From an uncultured Collinsella sp. (lineage in GTDB: Bacteria; Actinomycetota; Coriobacteriia; Coriobacteriales; Coriobacteriaceae), in the NCBI GenBank assembly GCA_900751665.1, contig CAADSV010000148.1:1-7650 (forward strand): 7,650 nucleotides of DNA. The letters are read 5' to 3'. The number at the start of each line of letters is the position of its first letter. The first letter of the stretch is position 1. The position numbers and the translations under genes were made by a program. This document shows, in pieces, positions 1-5,931 of the stretch. Under the pieces are notes generated by a model. It saw only the letters and a program-made list of their open reading frames with translations. It ran no database searches and was not told the origin of the DNA.

Positions 1-368
1 CGCGGTGGTTGGGGCGCGCCGCGTCCGGGGAGTTTGGTGTTGCTGTTGGGGAACCCGCCGATGAGTGCCACGCCAACGTCGTGCTCACCTGCGGCGGTAC
101 GGGGCTTTCGATGCGCGATGTGACGCCCGAGGCGACGCGTGCCGTCTGCGACCGCGATGTGCCGGGTATTGCAGAGGCGATTCGCGCATACTCCATGACC
201 AAGACGCGCCGCGCCATGCTCTCGCGCGCTATTTGCATGCAACGAGGTCATACACTTGTCGTAAACTTTCCCGGTTCCACGAAGGCCGCCCGCGAAAGCT
301 GGGAGGCCATAGCGGACCAGCTGGAACATGCGGCCCAGATGACGGCGGGCGGCGGACACGCCAAATAA
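1..368 (+). CDS. MogA/MoaB-family molybdenum cofactor biosynthesis protein, C-terminal part (5' end outside window)
   Basis: The open frame runs from the window edge (first full codon at base 3) to TAA at 366-368, about 121 residues. It carries the family core: VVLTCGGTGLS, then RDVTPEA, then VPGIAEAIR, a MLSRA segment and the late VNFPGS motif. In this family these form the molybdopterin-binding fold that adenylylates molybdopterin (MogA type) before molybdate insertion; MoaB homologues look similar, so I do not choose between them. The usual SPRDVTPEA reads SMRDVTPEA here. The TTG at base 9 is unlikely to be the true start, because family members are usually about 160-190 residues and the missing part is the N-terminal strand region. 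It may also be the back half of a larger fusion. A terminator follows directly, and the molybdate importer genes lie downstream under their own promoter. Confidence 0.88.
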   Translation, partial: RWLGRAASGEFGVAVGEPADECHANVVLTCGGTGLSMRDVTPEATRAVCDRDVPGIAEAIRAYSMTKTRRAMLSRAICMQRGHTLVVNFPGSTKAARESWEAIADQLEHAAQMTAGGGHAK

Positions 369-381
369 GCGCACTACCTGC

Positions 382-417
382 GGCGGAGCGACCTTACGGG
401 CTGCTCCGCCTTTGTTT
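382..417 (+). terminator. Intrinsic terminator after the MogA/MoaB gene
   Basis: A perfect 8-bp stem GGCGGAGC (382-389) / GCTCCGCC (403-410) encloses a 13-base loop and is followed at once by TTTGTTTT (411-418). It starts 14 bases after the stop codon. It separates the cofactor gene from the molybdate transport operon. Confidence 0.82.
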
Positions 418-458
418 TCCGCCGAAGCGACGCCGAGGTGAACGCTAACTCGAAACTA

Positions 459-496
459 TATTCTCTGGTGAGAATAATTTCTCACTATCATTATTC
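459..496. repeat. Nested inverted repeats upstream of modA, candidate operator
   Basis: Two perfect palindromes with 7-base arms and 4-base centres overlap by half: TATTCTC-TGGT-GAGAATA (459-476) and GTGAGAA-TAAT-TTCTCAC (468-485). A third pair, GAATAAT (472-478) and ATTATTC (490-496), overlaps them with an 11-base centre. The symmetric TGAGAA-TAAT-TTCTCA core resembles metal-regulator boxes of the Fur type more than the TATAT-centred ModE site, but no regulator can be assigned by eye. The repeats cover the -35 region and the DNA just upstream of the TATAAT at 506-511, a position that suits repression of the molybdate operon. Confidence 0.6.
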
Positions 497-511
497 GCGC
501 AGAAGTATAAT
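483..511 (+). promoter_or_regulatory. Probable promoter of modABC
   Basis: A perfect TATAAT -10 box lies at 506-511. At 17-base spacing the -35 position (483-488, CACTAT) is a poor match to TTGACA, so this promoter would be weak or need an activator. A start near base 518 would give a leader of about 54 bases before modA. The element is bracketed by the inverted repeats at 459-496 and 508-525. Confidence 0.6.
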
Positions 512-525
512 CTGATTGCAGATTA
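508..525. repeat. Inverted repeat overlapping the -10 box, second candidate operator
   Basis: TAATCTG-ATTG-CAGATTA is a perfect palindrome with the same 7-4-7 geometry as the two upstream repeats, though with a different arm sequence. It begins inside the TATAAT and covers the likely transcription start. It could be a repressor site or, in RNA, a small 5'-end hairpin. Confidence 0.5.
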
Positions 526-571
526 AAGCCCGCGGTGGGGTGCCCGGGCATAAGGTCCGAAAGGGTTGAAT

Positions 572-1447
572 ATGTTCGATTTGGTTTCTCGCCGCGGTTT
601 TGTCTCGCTTTCTGCTGTCGCCGCTGCCGGCCTTGGTCTTGCTGGCTGTTCGGGCAGCAAGACGTCCGAGCCGGCCGGATCCGATGCCGGCTCCGCCAAG
701 GCCTCTTCCAAGAAGGAAACCGTCGAGCTGCAGGTCTTTGCTGCTAACTCCCTCGAGAAGGCCCTTCCCGAGGTCCAGGAGCTCTACACCGACCAGACCG
801 GCACCACCTTCGCCGACACGCAGTTCAAAGCGTCCGGCGACCTTGTCGAGCAGATGCGCGCCGGCGCCACGGTCGACGTGCTCATCACGGCCTCCAAGGG
901 CACCATGGATGACGCTGAGACCGCCGAGCTCGTCGACACCGACACCCGTGAGGATATGTTCGTTAACGACCTCGTGATCATTCGCGCCGAGGGCTCCGAC
1001 ACCAAGATCGAGGCCATCGCCGACGTCGCGAACCTGGACGGTAAGATTGCCATTGGCGACGCCAAGACCGTCCCCGCCGGCAAGTACGCCAACCAGGCGC
1101 TGGCTTCCGTGGGCCTCTATACCGGCACCGAGGGCGACGACGGCGAGTTTGCGCCCGAGATCGCCGACAAGGTGGCCCTGGCCGACAAAGTTGGTACCGC
1201 CGCCGCCTATGTGTCCACGGGCGACTGCGTGGCCGGTTTCGTCTACAGCTCTGACATCTTCCGTTACGACGGCATCGAGGAGGCCTTTGTGTGCCTCGAG
1301 GACTCGCACAAGCCTATCGTGTACCCGGGCGCCGTTGCCGAGAGCTCCGAGCACGCCGACGAGGCCAAGGCGTTTATCGACTTTTGCCTGTCCAACAAGA
1401 AGGCACAGAAGATTTGGGCCAAGTACGGCTTTGAGCTTTCCGCGTAG
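572..1447 (+). CDS. modA: Molybdate ABC transporter substrate-binding lipoprotein ModA
   Basis: Captures molybdate (probably also tungstate) outside the membrane and delivers it to the ModB/ModC importer. The ATG at 572 is chosen because AAGGG (561-565) sits 6 bases upstream; the in-frame TTG at 566 would touch the ribosome binding site. The 291-residue product starts with a Tat-type signal, S6-R7-R8-G-F-V, a hydrophobic stretch, and a lipobox L23-A-G-C26, so it should be exported folded and anchored through Cys26. The mature protein has ModA landmarks: VFAANS with Ser60, the ITAS segment with Ser108, VPAGKYA (167-173), and FVYSSD with Tyr225, matching the family's oxyanion-binding Ser, Ser, Val/Ala backbone and Tyr positions. 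It ends in the usual YGFEL. Length is ordinary apart from a Ser/Lys-rich linker after the lipobox. First gene of the importer operon. Confidence 0.93.
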   Translation: MFDLVSRRGFVSLSAVAAAGLGLAGCSGSKTSEPAGSDAGSAKASSKKETVELQVFAANSLEKALPEVQELYTDQTGTTFADTQFKASGDLVEQMRAGATVDVLITASKGTMDDAETAELVDTDTREDMFVNDLVIIRAEGSDTKIEAIADVANLDGKIAIGDAKTVPAGKYANQALASVGLYTGTEGDDGEFAPEIADKVALADKVGTAAAYVSTGDCVAGFVYSSDIFRYDGIEEAFVCLEDSHKPIVYPGAVAESSEHADEAKAFIDFCLSNKKAQKIWAKYGFELSA

Positions 1448-1515
1448 TGCGGCTTGGCGCGATAATTCCATCGTTTTGTGTTTCACTCCGTCCTTGTATT
1501 CACTTGGAGCTTTTC

Positions 1516-2958
1516 GTGCTTAATAGATTCCGCCTGCTTGTCGCCTGTGCTTTGACCTTCGCGCTTTGCTGGGTGCCGGGATTTGCGTTTGCTGGGGACG
1601 CTGAGGGCGGGGCCCAGGTTGCTGCGACCGCTCATGGGCTTTCCTACGGGATCGAGGGTTTTGAGCGGCTGGCCAAGGGGACTGCTCGTGCCATGGAGGG
1701 CCAGCCTGAGGGCTACCGGTTTCCCGTTGACGAGGACGTGGACCTTGTAGTGGCGCCTGCTGCCGATCGCGTTGTGGCGTGGATATCGCCCAAGGCGGTC
1801 GAGAAATATGGATTGGATCCCCAGGACAACGAGTGCGTATCGGGTCTCAAGGCCCTCGTCTGTAAGCTCGACAGTGCAAACTGCATGGGAGGTGCGCAGC
1901 TAGGGGACGTGGATCTTCCTTGGTATGTCACGGCGGAAACAACGTTTGATGCCGGCGGGTATACCTATGGCTTTGACGAGCGCGGTGCGGATGGGGACCG
2001 CTATGTGGTGATTGCATCAGCCTCGGGTGATGCCAAGGGCGGCGCGCGTTGGCTTGATAGCGCTCAAATGGTAGAAGCATCGTCTGTCGTGTTGCGGGAT
2101 GAGCAGGGGCCCTTGAACTTTCTGGCTTCCTTATTGGGCGGCATCGACTATCGCCCGTTTTGGGTGTCCATAAAAACGAGCGGCCTTGCCCTGCTGATCT
2201 CCTTTGCGCTGGGCCTGTTCGCCGCGTGGAAGACTATGGGTACCTCGAGTCGCATCAAGGGCTTGCTCGACTCGGTCTTTACGATTCCTATGGTGCTGCC
2301 GCCCACGGTCTGCGGCTTTCTGCTCCTCATGCTGTTTGGCCGCTCGACCGGGGTGGGCCAGTGGCTTATCGCGCACGGCATCTCGATTGTCTTTACGTGG
2401 CCGGCGGCGGTGATCTCTGCCGTGGTGGTGTCGTTCCCGCTCGTCTATCGTACGGCACTCGGAGCCTTCGAGAGCCTCGACACGCAGATGCTCGATGCGG
2501 CGCGCACGCTGGGCTGGTCCGAGCGTCGCATCTTCACCAAGCTTATGATGCCGCTTGGCTGGCCCTCGATTGCCGCCGGCGCGGTGCTCGCCTTTGCCCG
2601 CGCCATGGGCGAGTTTGGCTGCACCCTGTTCTTTGCGGGCAACTATGCCGGTATTACGCAAACCATTCCCATTGCGATTTACTTTGAGTGGATGGGCGGC
2701 AACACGTCGGTGGCCCTCTTTTGGGTCGTGGTCGTAATTGTGTTCAGCTTCCTGGTCATTCTATTCATCAACATGTACACCGCGCATTCGCAAAAGTATC
2801 GCGAGCGGGGCCTTTCCCGTGCGGAGCGCAAGCAGGCCAAAGATCTCGCCGGACAGGGCGATTCGCTCGACCCAGCGGGCGGCGATGTCTTGCGTATCGA
2901 TCGCGAGGCGCTGGCCGAGCTCATGCGCGATGATGCTGCGCCGCAGGGAGGTCGATAG
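1516..2958 (+). CDS. modB: Molybdate ABC transporter permease ModB with an extra extracytoplasmic N-terminal domain
   Basis: The membrane channel subunit of the molybdate importer. The start is taken as GTG 1516: GGAG (1506-1509) lies 6 bases upstream and a clean signal peptide follows (residues 1-26, AFA before GD). The frame is open upstream to 1447, but that part has no ribosome binding site. The 480-residue product is about twice the usual ModB length of roughly 220-230. Residues 27 to about 210 form a soluble domain I cannot assign, with cysteines at 107, 116 and 123. The permease follows: about five membrane segments (near 215-237, 252-275, 290-312, 350-372, 398-420), the TIPMVLPPTVCG motif, the EAA-loop LDAARTLGWSERRIF (326 on) and GEFG..LFFAGN. 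Five spans put the new domain outside, the EAA loop inside, and a charged tail of about 55 residues inside, so the topology is consistent. It begins 68 bases after modA. Confidence 0.88.
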   Translation: MLNRFRLLVACALTFALCWVPGFAFAGDAEGGAQVAATAHGLSYGIEGFERLAKGTARAMEGQPEGYRFPVDEDVDLVVAPAADRVVAWISPKAVEKYGLDPQDNECVSGLKALVCKLDSANCMGGAQLGDVDLPWYVTAETTFDAGGYTYGFDERGADGDRYVVIASASGDAKGGARWLDSAQMVEASSVVLRDEQGPLNFLASLLGGIDYRPFWVSIKTSGLALLISFALGLFAAWKTMGTSSRIKGLLDSVFTIPMVLPPTVCGFLLLMLFGRSTGVGQWLIAHGISIVFTWPAAVISAVVVSFPLVYRTALGAFESLDTQMLDAARTLGWSERRIFTKLMMPLGWPSIAAGAVLAFARAMGEFGCTLFFAGNYAGITQTIPIAIYFEWMGGNTSVALFWVVVVIVFSFLVILFINMYTAHSQKYRERGLSRAERKQAKDLAGQGDSLDPAGGDVLRIDREALAELMRDDAAPQGGR

Positions 2959-2961
2959 GTC

Positions 2962-4032
2962 ATGTCACTCGTTCTGGATATTAAAAAGCGCTATCCCGGG
3001 TTTATGCTCGACATGCAGCTTGAGGCTGGCGAGGAGCGCGTGGCGCTGCTGGGCGCCTCGGGTTGCGGCAAGAGCTGTACGCTGCGCTGCATTGCCGGTG
3101 TTGAGACGCCCGACGAGGGCAAGATCGTCGTCAACGGCGTGACCTTTTTTGACTCGGCGGCGGGCATCAACCTGTCGCCCCAGGAGCGAAAATGCGCCCT
3201 GCTGTTCCAAAACTATCAGCTTTTCCCCAACATGACGGTGGCCGACAACGTATGCGCCGGTGTAAAGGACGCGGGCGACGCTGCCGCGCGCAAAAAGCTC
3301 GCCGAGCGCTACCTGGGCATTTTCGGTCTAGCCGATTTCGCCGACCGCTATCCCGCGCGACTCTCGGGCGGTCAGCAGCAACGCGTGGCGCTTGCCCGCA
3401 TGGTGGCGGCGCATCCGGGCATCTTTATGTTCGACGAGCCCATGAGCGCACTCGATTCCTATCTTAAGAGCGCCCTCGAACAGAACATGCTCGACCTGTT
3501 CGATGTATGCAACCGCACCGTGCTCTACGTGAGCCACGACATCGACGAAGCGTGCCGCCTGTGCCAGCGCATCTGCGTGATGCACGACGGGCATGTGGAG
3601 GAGATCGGCTCCGTCGAGGACGTGGTCCACCGTCCGCAGACGCTGGCGGCACTGCGCCTGACGGGCTGCAAGAACACAAGCCGGGCGCGCAAGATCGGCG
3701 ACGAAGAAGTTGAGGCCCTCGACTGGGGCATGACCTTTAACGTGGGTCGCGAGGTTCCCGATAATGCAGCGTACCTGGGCATTCGCGCAAGCTACTTCCA
3801 TGTTGACAATCGCGCGGAGCGGGGCCGCAACAGCTATGATTTGCACGTGGCCCGTGTGAGCGATTCGCGCTTTGAGCGGCTGGTGCTGCTGGACGTGCCG
3901 CGCGTTGATGCGCCCACACGTCTGCAGTGGAAGGTCAACAAGGTGGGCGTGCCTGTCGACGAGCTGCCGCAAGCAGGCGAGACGCTGCGCATGCACTTCG
4001 ATGCGAGTAAGATCCATTTGGTTTGTCGATAG
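2962..4032 (+). CDS. modC: Molybdate ABC transporter ATP-binding protein ModC
   Basis: The cytoplasmic ATPase that powers molybdate import. All ABC motifs are present: Walker A GASGCGKS (31-38), Q-loop Gln83 in LLFQNYQLFPNM, signature LSGGQQQR (134-141), Walker B IFMFDEP (154-160) with Glu159, and H-loop His192 in YVSHD. The residue after the Walker A serine is Cys rather than the common Thr/Ser, which should be tolerated. Residues from about 225 to 356 form a C-terminal regulatory region ending in a TOBE/Mop-like beta segment, where ModC proteins of some species bind oxyanion to inhibit transport; the match there is loose. ATG 2962 is preceded by AGGGAGGT (2945-2952), which lies inside the end of modB; only three bases separate the two genes, so translation is probably coupled. 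Length 356 is typical for ModC. Confidence 0.91.
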   Translation: MSLVLDIKKRYPGFMLDMQLEAGEERVALLGASGCGKSCTLRCIAGVETPDEGKIVVNGVTFFDSAAGINLSPQERKCALLFQNYQLFPNMTVADNVCAGVKDAGDAAARKKLAERYLGIFGLADFADRYPARLSGGQQQRVALARMVAAHPGIFMFDEPMSALDSYLKSALEQNMLDLFDVCNRTVLYVSHDIDEACRLCQRICVMHDGHVEEIGSVEDVVHRPQTLAALRLTGCKNTSRARKIGDEEVEALDWGMTFNVGREVPDNAAYLGIRASYFHVDNRAERGRNSYDLHVARVSDSRFERLVLLDVPRVDAPTRLQWKVNKVGVPVDELPQAGETLRMHFDASKIHLVCR

Positions 4033-4043
4033 CGCCGGGTAAT

Positions 4044-4079
4044 GCCGTCGGGGATATAAGCCTCGGCGGCTTTGTCTTG
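4044..4079 (+). terminator. Terminator-like hairpin after modC
   Basis: GCCGTCGGGG (4044-4053) pairs with CCTCGGCGGC (4061-4070) as a 10-bp stem with two G-U wobbles and a 7-base loop, followed by TTTGTCTT. It starts 11 bases after the modC stop. The T tract is imperfect, so some read-through is possible. Confidence 0.7.
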
Positions 4080-4145
4080 CCGTTCGCCGAATGATGGATG
4101 AAAAACTCTTATCAACATAGATAATTATTTATTAAACGACGGCAC

Positions 4146-4158
4146 ACGACGCTGTCGT
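4146..4158. repeat. Short inverted repeat ACGAC-GCT-GTCGT
   Basis: A 5-base-arm palindrome just upstream of the larger one at 4166-4197. Its ACGAC/GTCGT arms recur inside that palindrome (TCGTC and GACGA), so it may be an auxiliary half of the same binding region. Confidence 0.3.
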
Positions 4159-4165
4159 ACGAATG

Positions 4166-4203
4166 TCAACGGTGTTCGTCTGGACGACAACCGTTGATAT
4201 AGT
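4166..4203 (+). promoter_or_regulatory. Palindromic operator followed by a TATAGT -10 box
   Basis: TCAACGGT (4166-4173) and ACCGTTGA (4190-4197) are perfect 8-base arms; inside them TCGTC (4176-4180) and GACGA (4183-4187) also pair, leaving one 2x2 mismatch and a 2-base centre. The 32-base palindrome ends directly against TATAGT (4198-4203), a five-of-six match to a -10 box, and occupies the -35 position, where no good TTGACA is seen. This suggests a regulated promoter with a start near 4210 for the leader ORF and the gene at 4462. AT-rich DNA at about 4106-4136 lies just upstream. Confidence 0.55.
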
Positions 4204-4233
4204 TACCTTCGACGAGAAAAGGAGGGTGCGCCG

Positions 4234-4302
4234 GTGCTGCAGATGACATATTCGCGTCGCGTTGCCGCGCGTGCCCTATATATGGCTCGGAGCCGCATAT
4301 GA
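4234..4302 (+). CDS. Possible 22-residue leader peptide
   Basis: AAAAGGAGGG (4217-4226) is the strongest-looking ribosome binding site in the window, yet it does not serve the next annotated gene. At 7 bases spacing lies GTG 4234, which opens a frame of 22 codons (MLQMTYSRRVAARALYMARSRI) ending at TGA 4300-4302; an in-frame ATG at 4243 is an alternative start. The peptide is basic, with six arginines. Its last codons lie in the left arm of the hairpin at 4286-4325, so a ribosome reaching the stop would open that hairpin. I recognise no family; it may be a regulatory leader peptide or a chance frame behind a real ribosome-binding element. Confidence 0.35.
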   Translation: MLQMTYSRRVAARALYMARSRI

Positions 4303-4325
4303 GCAGGTATGTTCACGGCTCCGGG
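4286..4325 (+). promoter_or_regulatory. Leader hairpin overlapping the stop of the small ORF
   Basis: CGGAGCCG (4288-4295) and CGGCTCCG (4316-4323) are perfect 8-base arms, extended by a T-G wobble and one C-G pair to 4286 and 4325, with a 20-base loop. No T tract follows, so it is not a terminator. A smaller alternative pairing, GGCT (4284-4287) with AGCC (4291-4294), would exclude it. Confidence 0.45.
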
Positions 4326-4362
4326 AGAGACGACGCACAACTAAATAATCAGCTGCAAAGCA

Positions 4363-4458
4363 GGTTCCCCAAAATTCCGGGTTTAGGCGCGGCTGGGTTT
4401 TCGCCACCCACCGTGCAGCAATACCGTAGCTATTCATTTTTGGTTCGAGAGGGGAACC
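4363..4458 (+). promoter_or_regulatory. Structured leader that can pair or expose the ribosome binding site of the double-cubane gene
   Basis: GGTTCCCC (4363-4370) is a perfect complement of GGGGAACC (4451-4458), which contains the ribosome binding site of the gene starting at 4462. A competing local hairpin, GGTTC (4442-4446) with GAACC (4454-4458), would leave GAGAGGG in its loop and the site accessible. Between them lies a compact hairpin: GCGCGG (4387-4392) pairs with CCGTGC (4411-4416, one wobble) and, after a bulged C, TGGGT (4394-4398) pairs with ACCCA (4406-4410). Two mutually exclusive states around the ribosome binding site are the logic of a translational riboswitch or leader. I could not match it to a known riboswitch class by eye. 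Confidence 0.45.
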
Positions 4459-4461
4459 GTC

Positions 4462-5745
4462 ATGGCTGAAGAATTTGATTTCCATCCGATGTGGGAGAGC
4501 CTCGGCATGAATCTTGCCGACCACGACATGCTGCTGGGTGCCGTGGGCCAGATGTACGGGGACATGTTCCTGTCGCAGAACAACCGCCCCAAGTCAACGT
4601 CCTACCTGGACTTTGTGGCCACCAACATCCACAGCGGCCGTATTAAGGAGATGCTCGACAAGAAGGAGGCCGGCGAGGCCACCAAGATCGTCGGTTCGTT
4701 CTGCGTCTACGTGCCCGAGGAGATCGTACTTGCCTGTGACGGCATTCCTGTGGGCCTGTGCTCGGGTGCCGACTGGGCGACCGACAAGGTCGAGGAGCAT
4801 CTGCCGCGCAACACCTGCCCGCTCATCAAGAGCTTTGCCGGCTTTAAGCTGGGCGAGGTCTGCCCCTACATCGAGTCGAGCGACTTGGTAGTCGGCGAGA
4901 ACACCTGCGATGGCAAGAAGAAGGCCTACGAGTTCTTTGCCACGCAAAAGAACATGTACGTCATGGATATTCCCAACGTACACGACGAGTCGACGCTCGT
5001 GACCTGGAAGGCCGAGGTCAAGAAGCTCGCCGCCAAGATCGAGGAAGAGTGCGGCGTCAAGATCACGCCCGAGCGCCTCAAGGCCGCCATTCACGCCGTC
5101 AATGAGAAGCGTCGCGCCCTGCAGCGCCTCGCTGCCACGCGCGCTGCCGACCCGGCGCCCATCAGCGGTCTCGACAGCCTGCTGACCGTTCAGGCCGCCT
5201 TTATGGACGACACGCCGCGTCTGACCGGAGCCATCAACGAGATGGCCGCCGAGTGCGAGCAGCGTGTCGAGGCCGGCGAGGGCGGGGCGCCCAAGGGGAC
5301 CAAGCGCATCCTGTACACCGGCACGCCCATGGCCGTGCCCAACTGGAAGCTGTTCAACCTCATCGAGAAGGCCGGCGGCGTCGTGGTGGGCGAGGAGTCC
5401 TGCACGGGTTCGCGCTACTACAAGGACCTGGTCGACGAGTCCGGCGAGACGGTCGACGAGATGCTCGACGCCATCGCCGAGCGCTACTTTAAGATCAACT
5501 GCGCCGTCTTTACGCCCAACGACCAGCGTATGAAGGACATTGTCCAGATGGCCAAGGACTTGCATGCCGACGGCATCGTCGACGTGGCCCTGCAGTTCTG
5601 CACGCTCTACGAGATGGAGTCGTTTGCCGTGGAGAAGGCTGCCGAGGAGGCCGGCATTCCGTTTATGCACATCACGACCGACTACGCCGGCGAGGATGCC
5701 GGTCAGCTCCAGACCCGCATCGAAGCCTTCCTCGAGACGATTTAG
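4462..5745 (+). CDS. Double-cubane-cluster-type protein (2-hydroxyacyl-CoA dehydratase-like, YjiM family)
   Basis: A 427-residue cytoplasmic iron-sulfur protein of the 2-hydroxyacyl-CoA dehydratase D-component superfamily. It matches the YjiM/DCCP branch: GSFCVYVPEE (78-87), GIPVGLC (94-100), EEHLPRNTCPLIKS (111-124) and VVGENTCDGKKK (143-154). In the characterised member from Carboxydothermus, the protein binds a double-cubane [8Fe-9S] cluster and, fed by an ATP-driven reductase, reduces small molecules such as acetylene in vitro; the natural substrate is not settled. Candidate ligand cysteines are 81, 119, 134, 149, 314 and 380; C92, C100 and C347 are also present. ATG 4462 has AGAGGGG (4448-4454) 7 bases upstream. 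No reductase (BadF/YjiL type, with ASKHA ATPase) is adjacent. Automated annotation would probably call it a 2-hydroxyacyl-CoA dehydratase, but there is no second dehydratase subunit or CoA-transferase beside it. Confidence 0.82.
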   Translation: MAEEFDFHPMWESLGMNLADHDMLLGAVGQMYGDMFLSQNNRPKSTSYLDFVATNIHSGRIKEMLDKKEAGEATKIVGSFCVYVPEEIVLACDGIPVGLCSGADWATDKVEEHLPRNTCPLIKSFAGFKLGEVCPYIESSDLVVGENTCDGKKKAYEFFATQKNMYVMDIPNVHDESTLVTWKAEVKKLAAKIEEECGVKITPERLKAAIHAVNEKRRALQRLAATRAADPAPISGLDSLLTVQAAFMDDTPRLTGAINEMAAECEQRVEAGEGGAPKGTKRILYTGTPMAVPNWKLFNLIEKAGGVVVGEESCTGSRYYKDLVDESGETVDEMLDAIAERYFKINCAVFTPNDQRMKDIVQMAKDLHADGIVDVALQFCTLYEMESFAVEKAAEEAGIPFMHITTDYAGEDAGQLQTRIEAFLETI

Positions 5746-5862
5746 CCGCACCTGCGCTAAGCCGTGCCGCCGGGTGTTCCTGTCCACGCGATAGGGATTT
5801 CTCCGTTGCCGTGTCGGCCGGTGTCCGGATGCACCGCAGGGCGCCGATCGGCTTCGCATAAC

Positions 5863-5895
5863 TGCCGGGGCGGGGGGATTTCCGCCGTCCCGGCA
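5863..5895 (+). terminator. Strong hairpin between the double-cubane gene and the binding-protein gene
   Basis: The arms 5863-5876 and 5882-5895 pair over 11 bp (TGCCGGG outer part perfect, one wobble at G5870-T5888), then one G-G mismatch and two more pairs, around a 5-base loop. The following bases are T-rich (GATTCTATCTGTTTATT) but not a clean T tract. It could end transcription from upstream, act as an attenuator, or protect the 5' end of the next message; the start codon is 36 bases on. Confidence 0.5.
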
Positions 5896-5931
5896 GATTC
5901 TATCTGTTTATTCAGACACGAAAGGAACTCA

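Noticed and set aside
491..1486. Long minus-strand open frame opposite modA.
   Set aside because: It is a GC-rich shadow: its sequence is low-complexity Gly/Val/Leu, it has no ribosome binding site, and the plus strand holds a clear ModA.
1447..1515. GTG at 1447 overlapping the modA stop as the start of modB.
   Set aside because: It has no ribosome binding site, and it would put 23 extra residues before a normal signal peptide; GTG 1516 has GGAG at 6 bases.
4316..4334. GGGAGAGAC after a stem looked like the start of a glycine riboswitch.
   Set aside because: The other conserved parts (CCGAAGG.GCAA and AAACTCTCAGG-type segments) are missing downstream.
4331..4370. GACGCACAA ... TGCAAAGC recalls parts of the class I cyclic-di-GMP riboswitch.
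   Set aside because: The conserved order and spacing, and the later GGTAGGTAGC-type receptor, cannot be found.
4447..4461. AGAGGGGAACCGTC resembles the T-box consensus (AGGGTGGAACCGCG) just before a start codon.
   Set aside because: The essential TGG that pairs with the tRNA end is absent, no specifier-loop features were recognised upstream, and the gene is not an aminoacyl-tRNA synthetase or amino-acid gene.
4594..5859. 421-codon minus-strand open frame opposite the double-cubane gene.
   Set aside because: Same antisense shadow pattern; the plus-strand protein has conserved cysteine motifs and a ribosome binding site.
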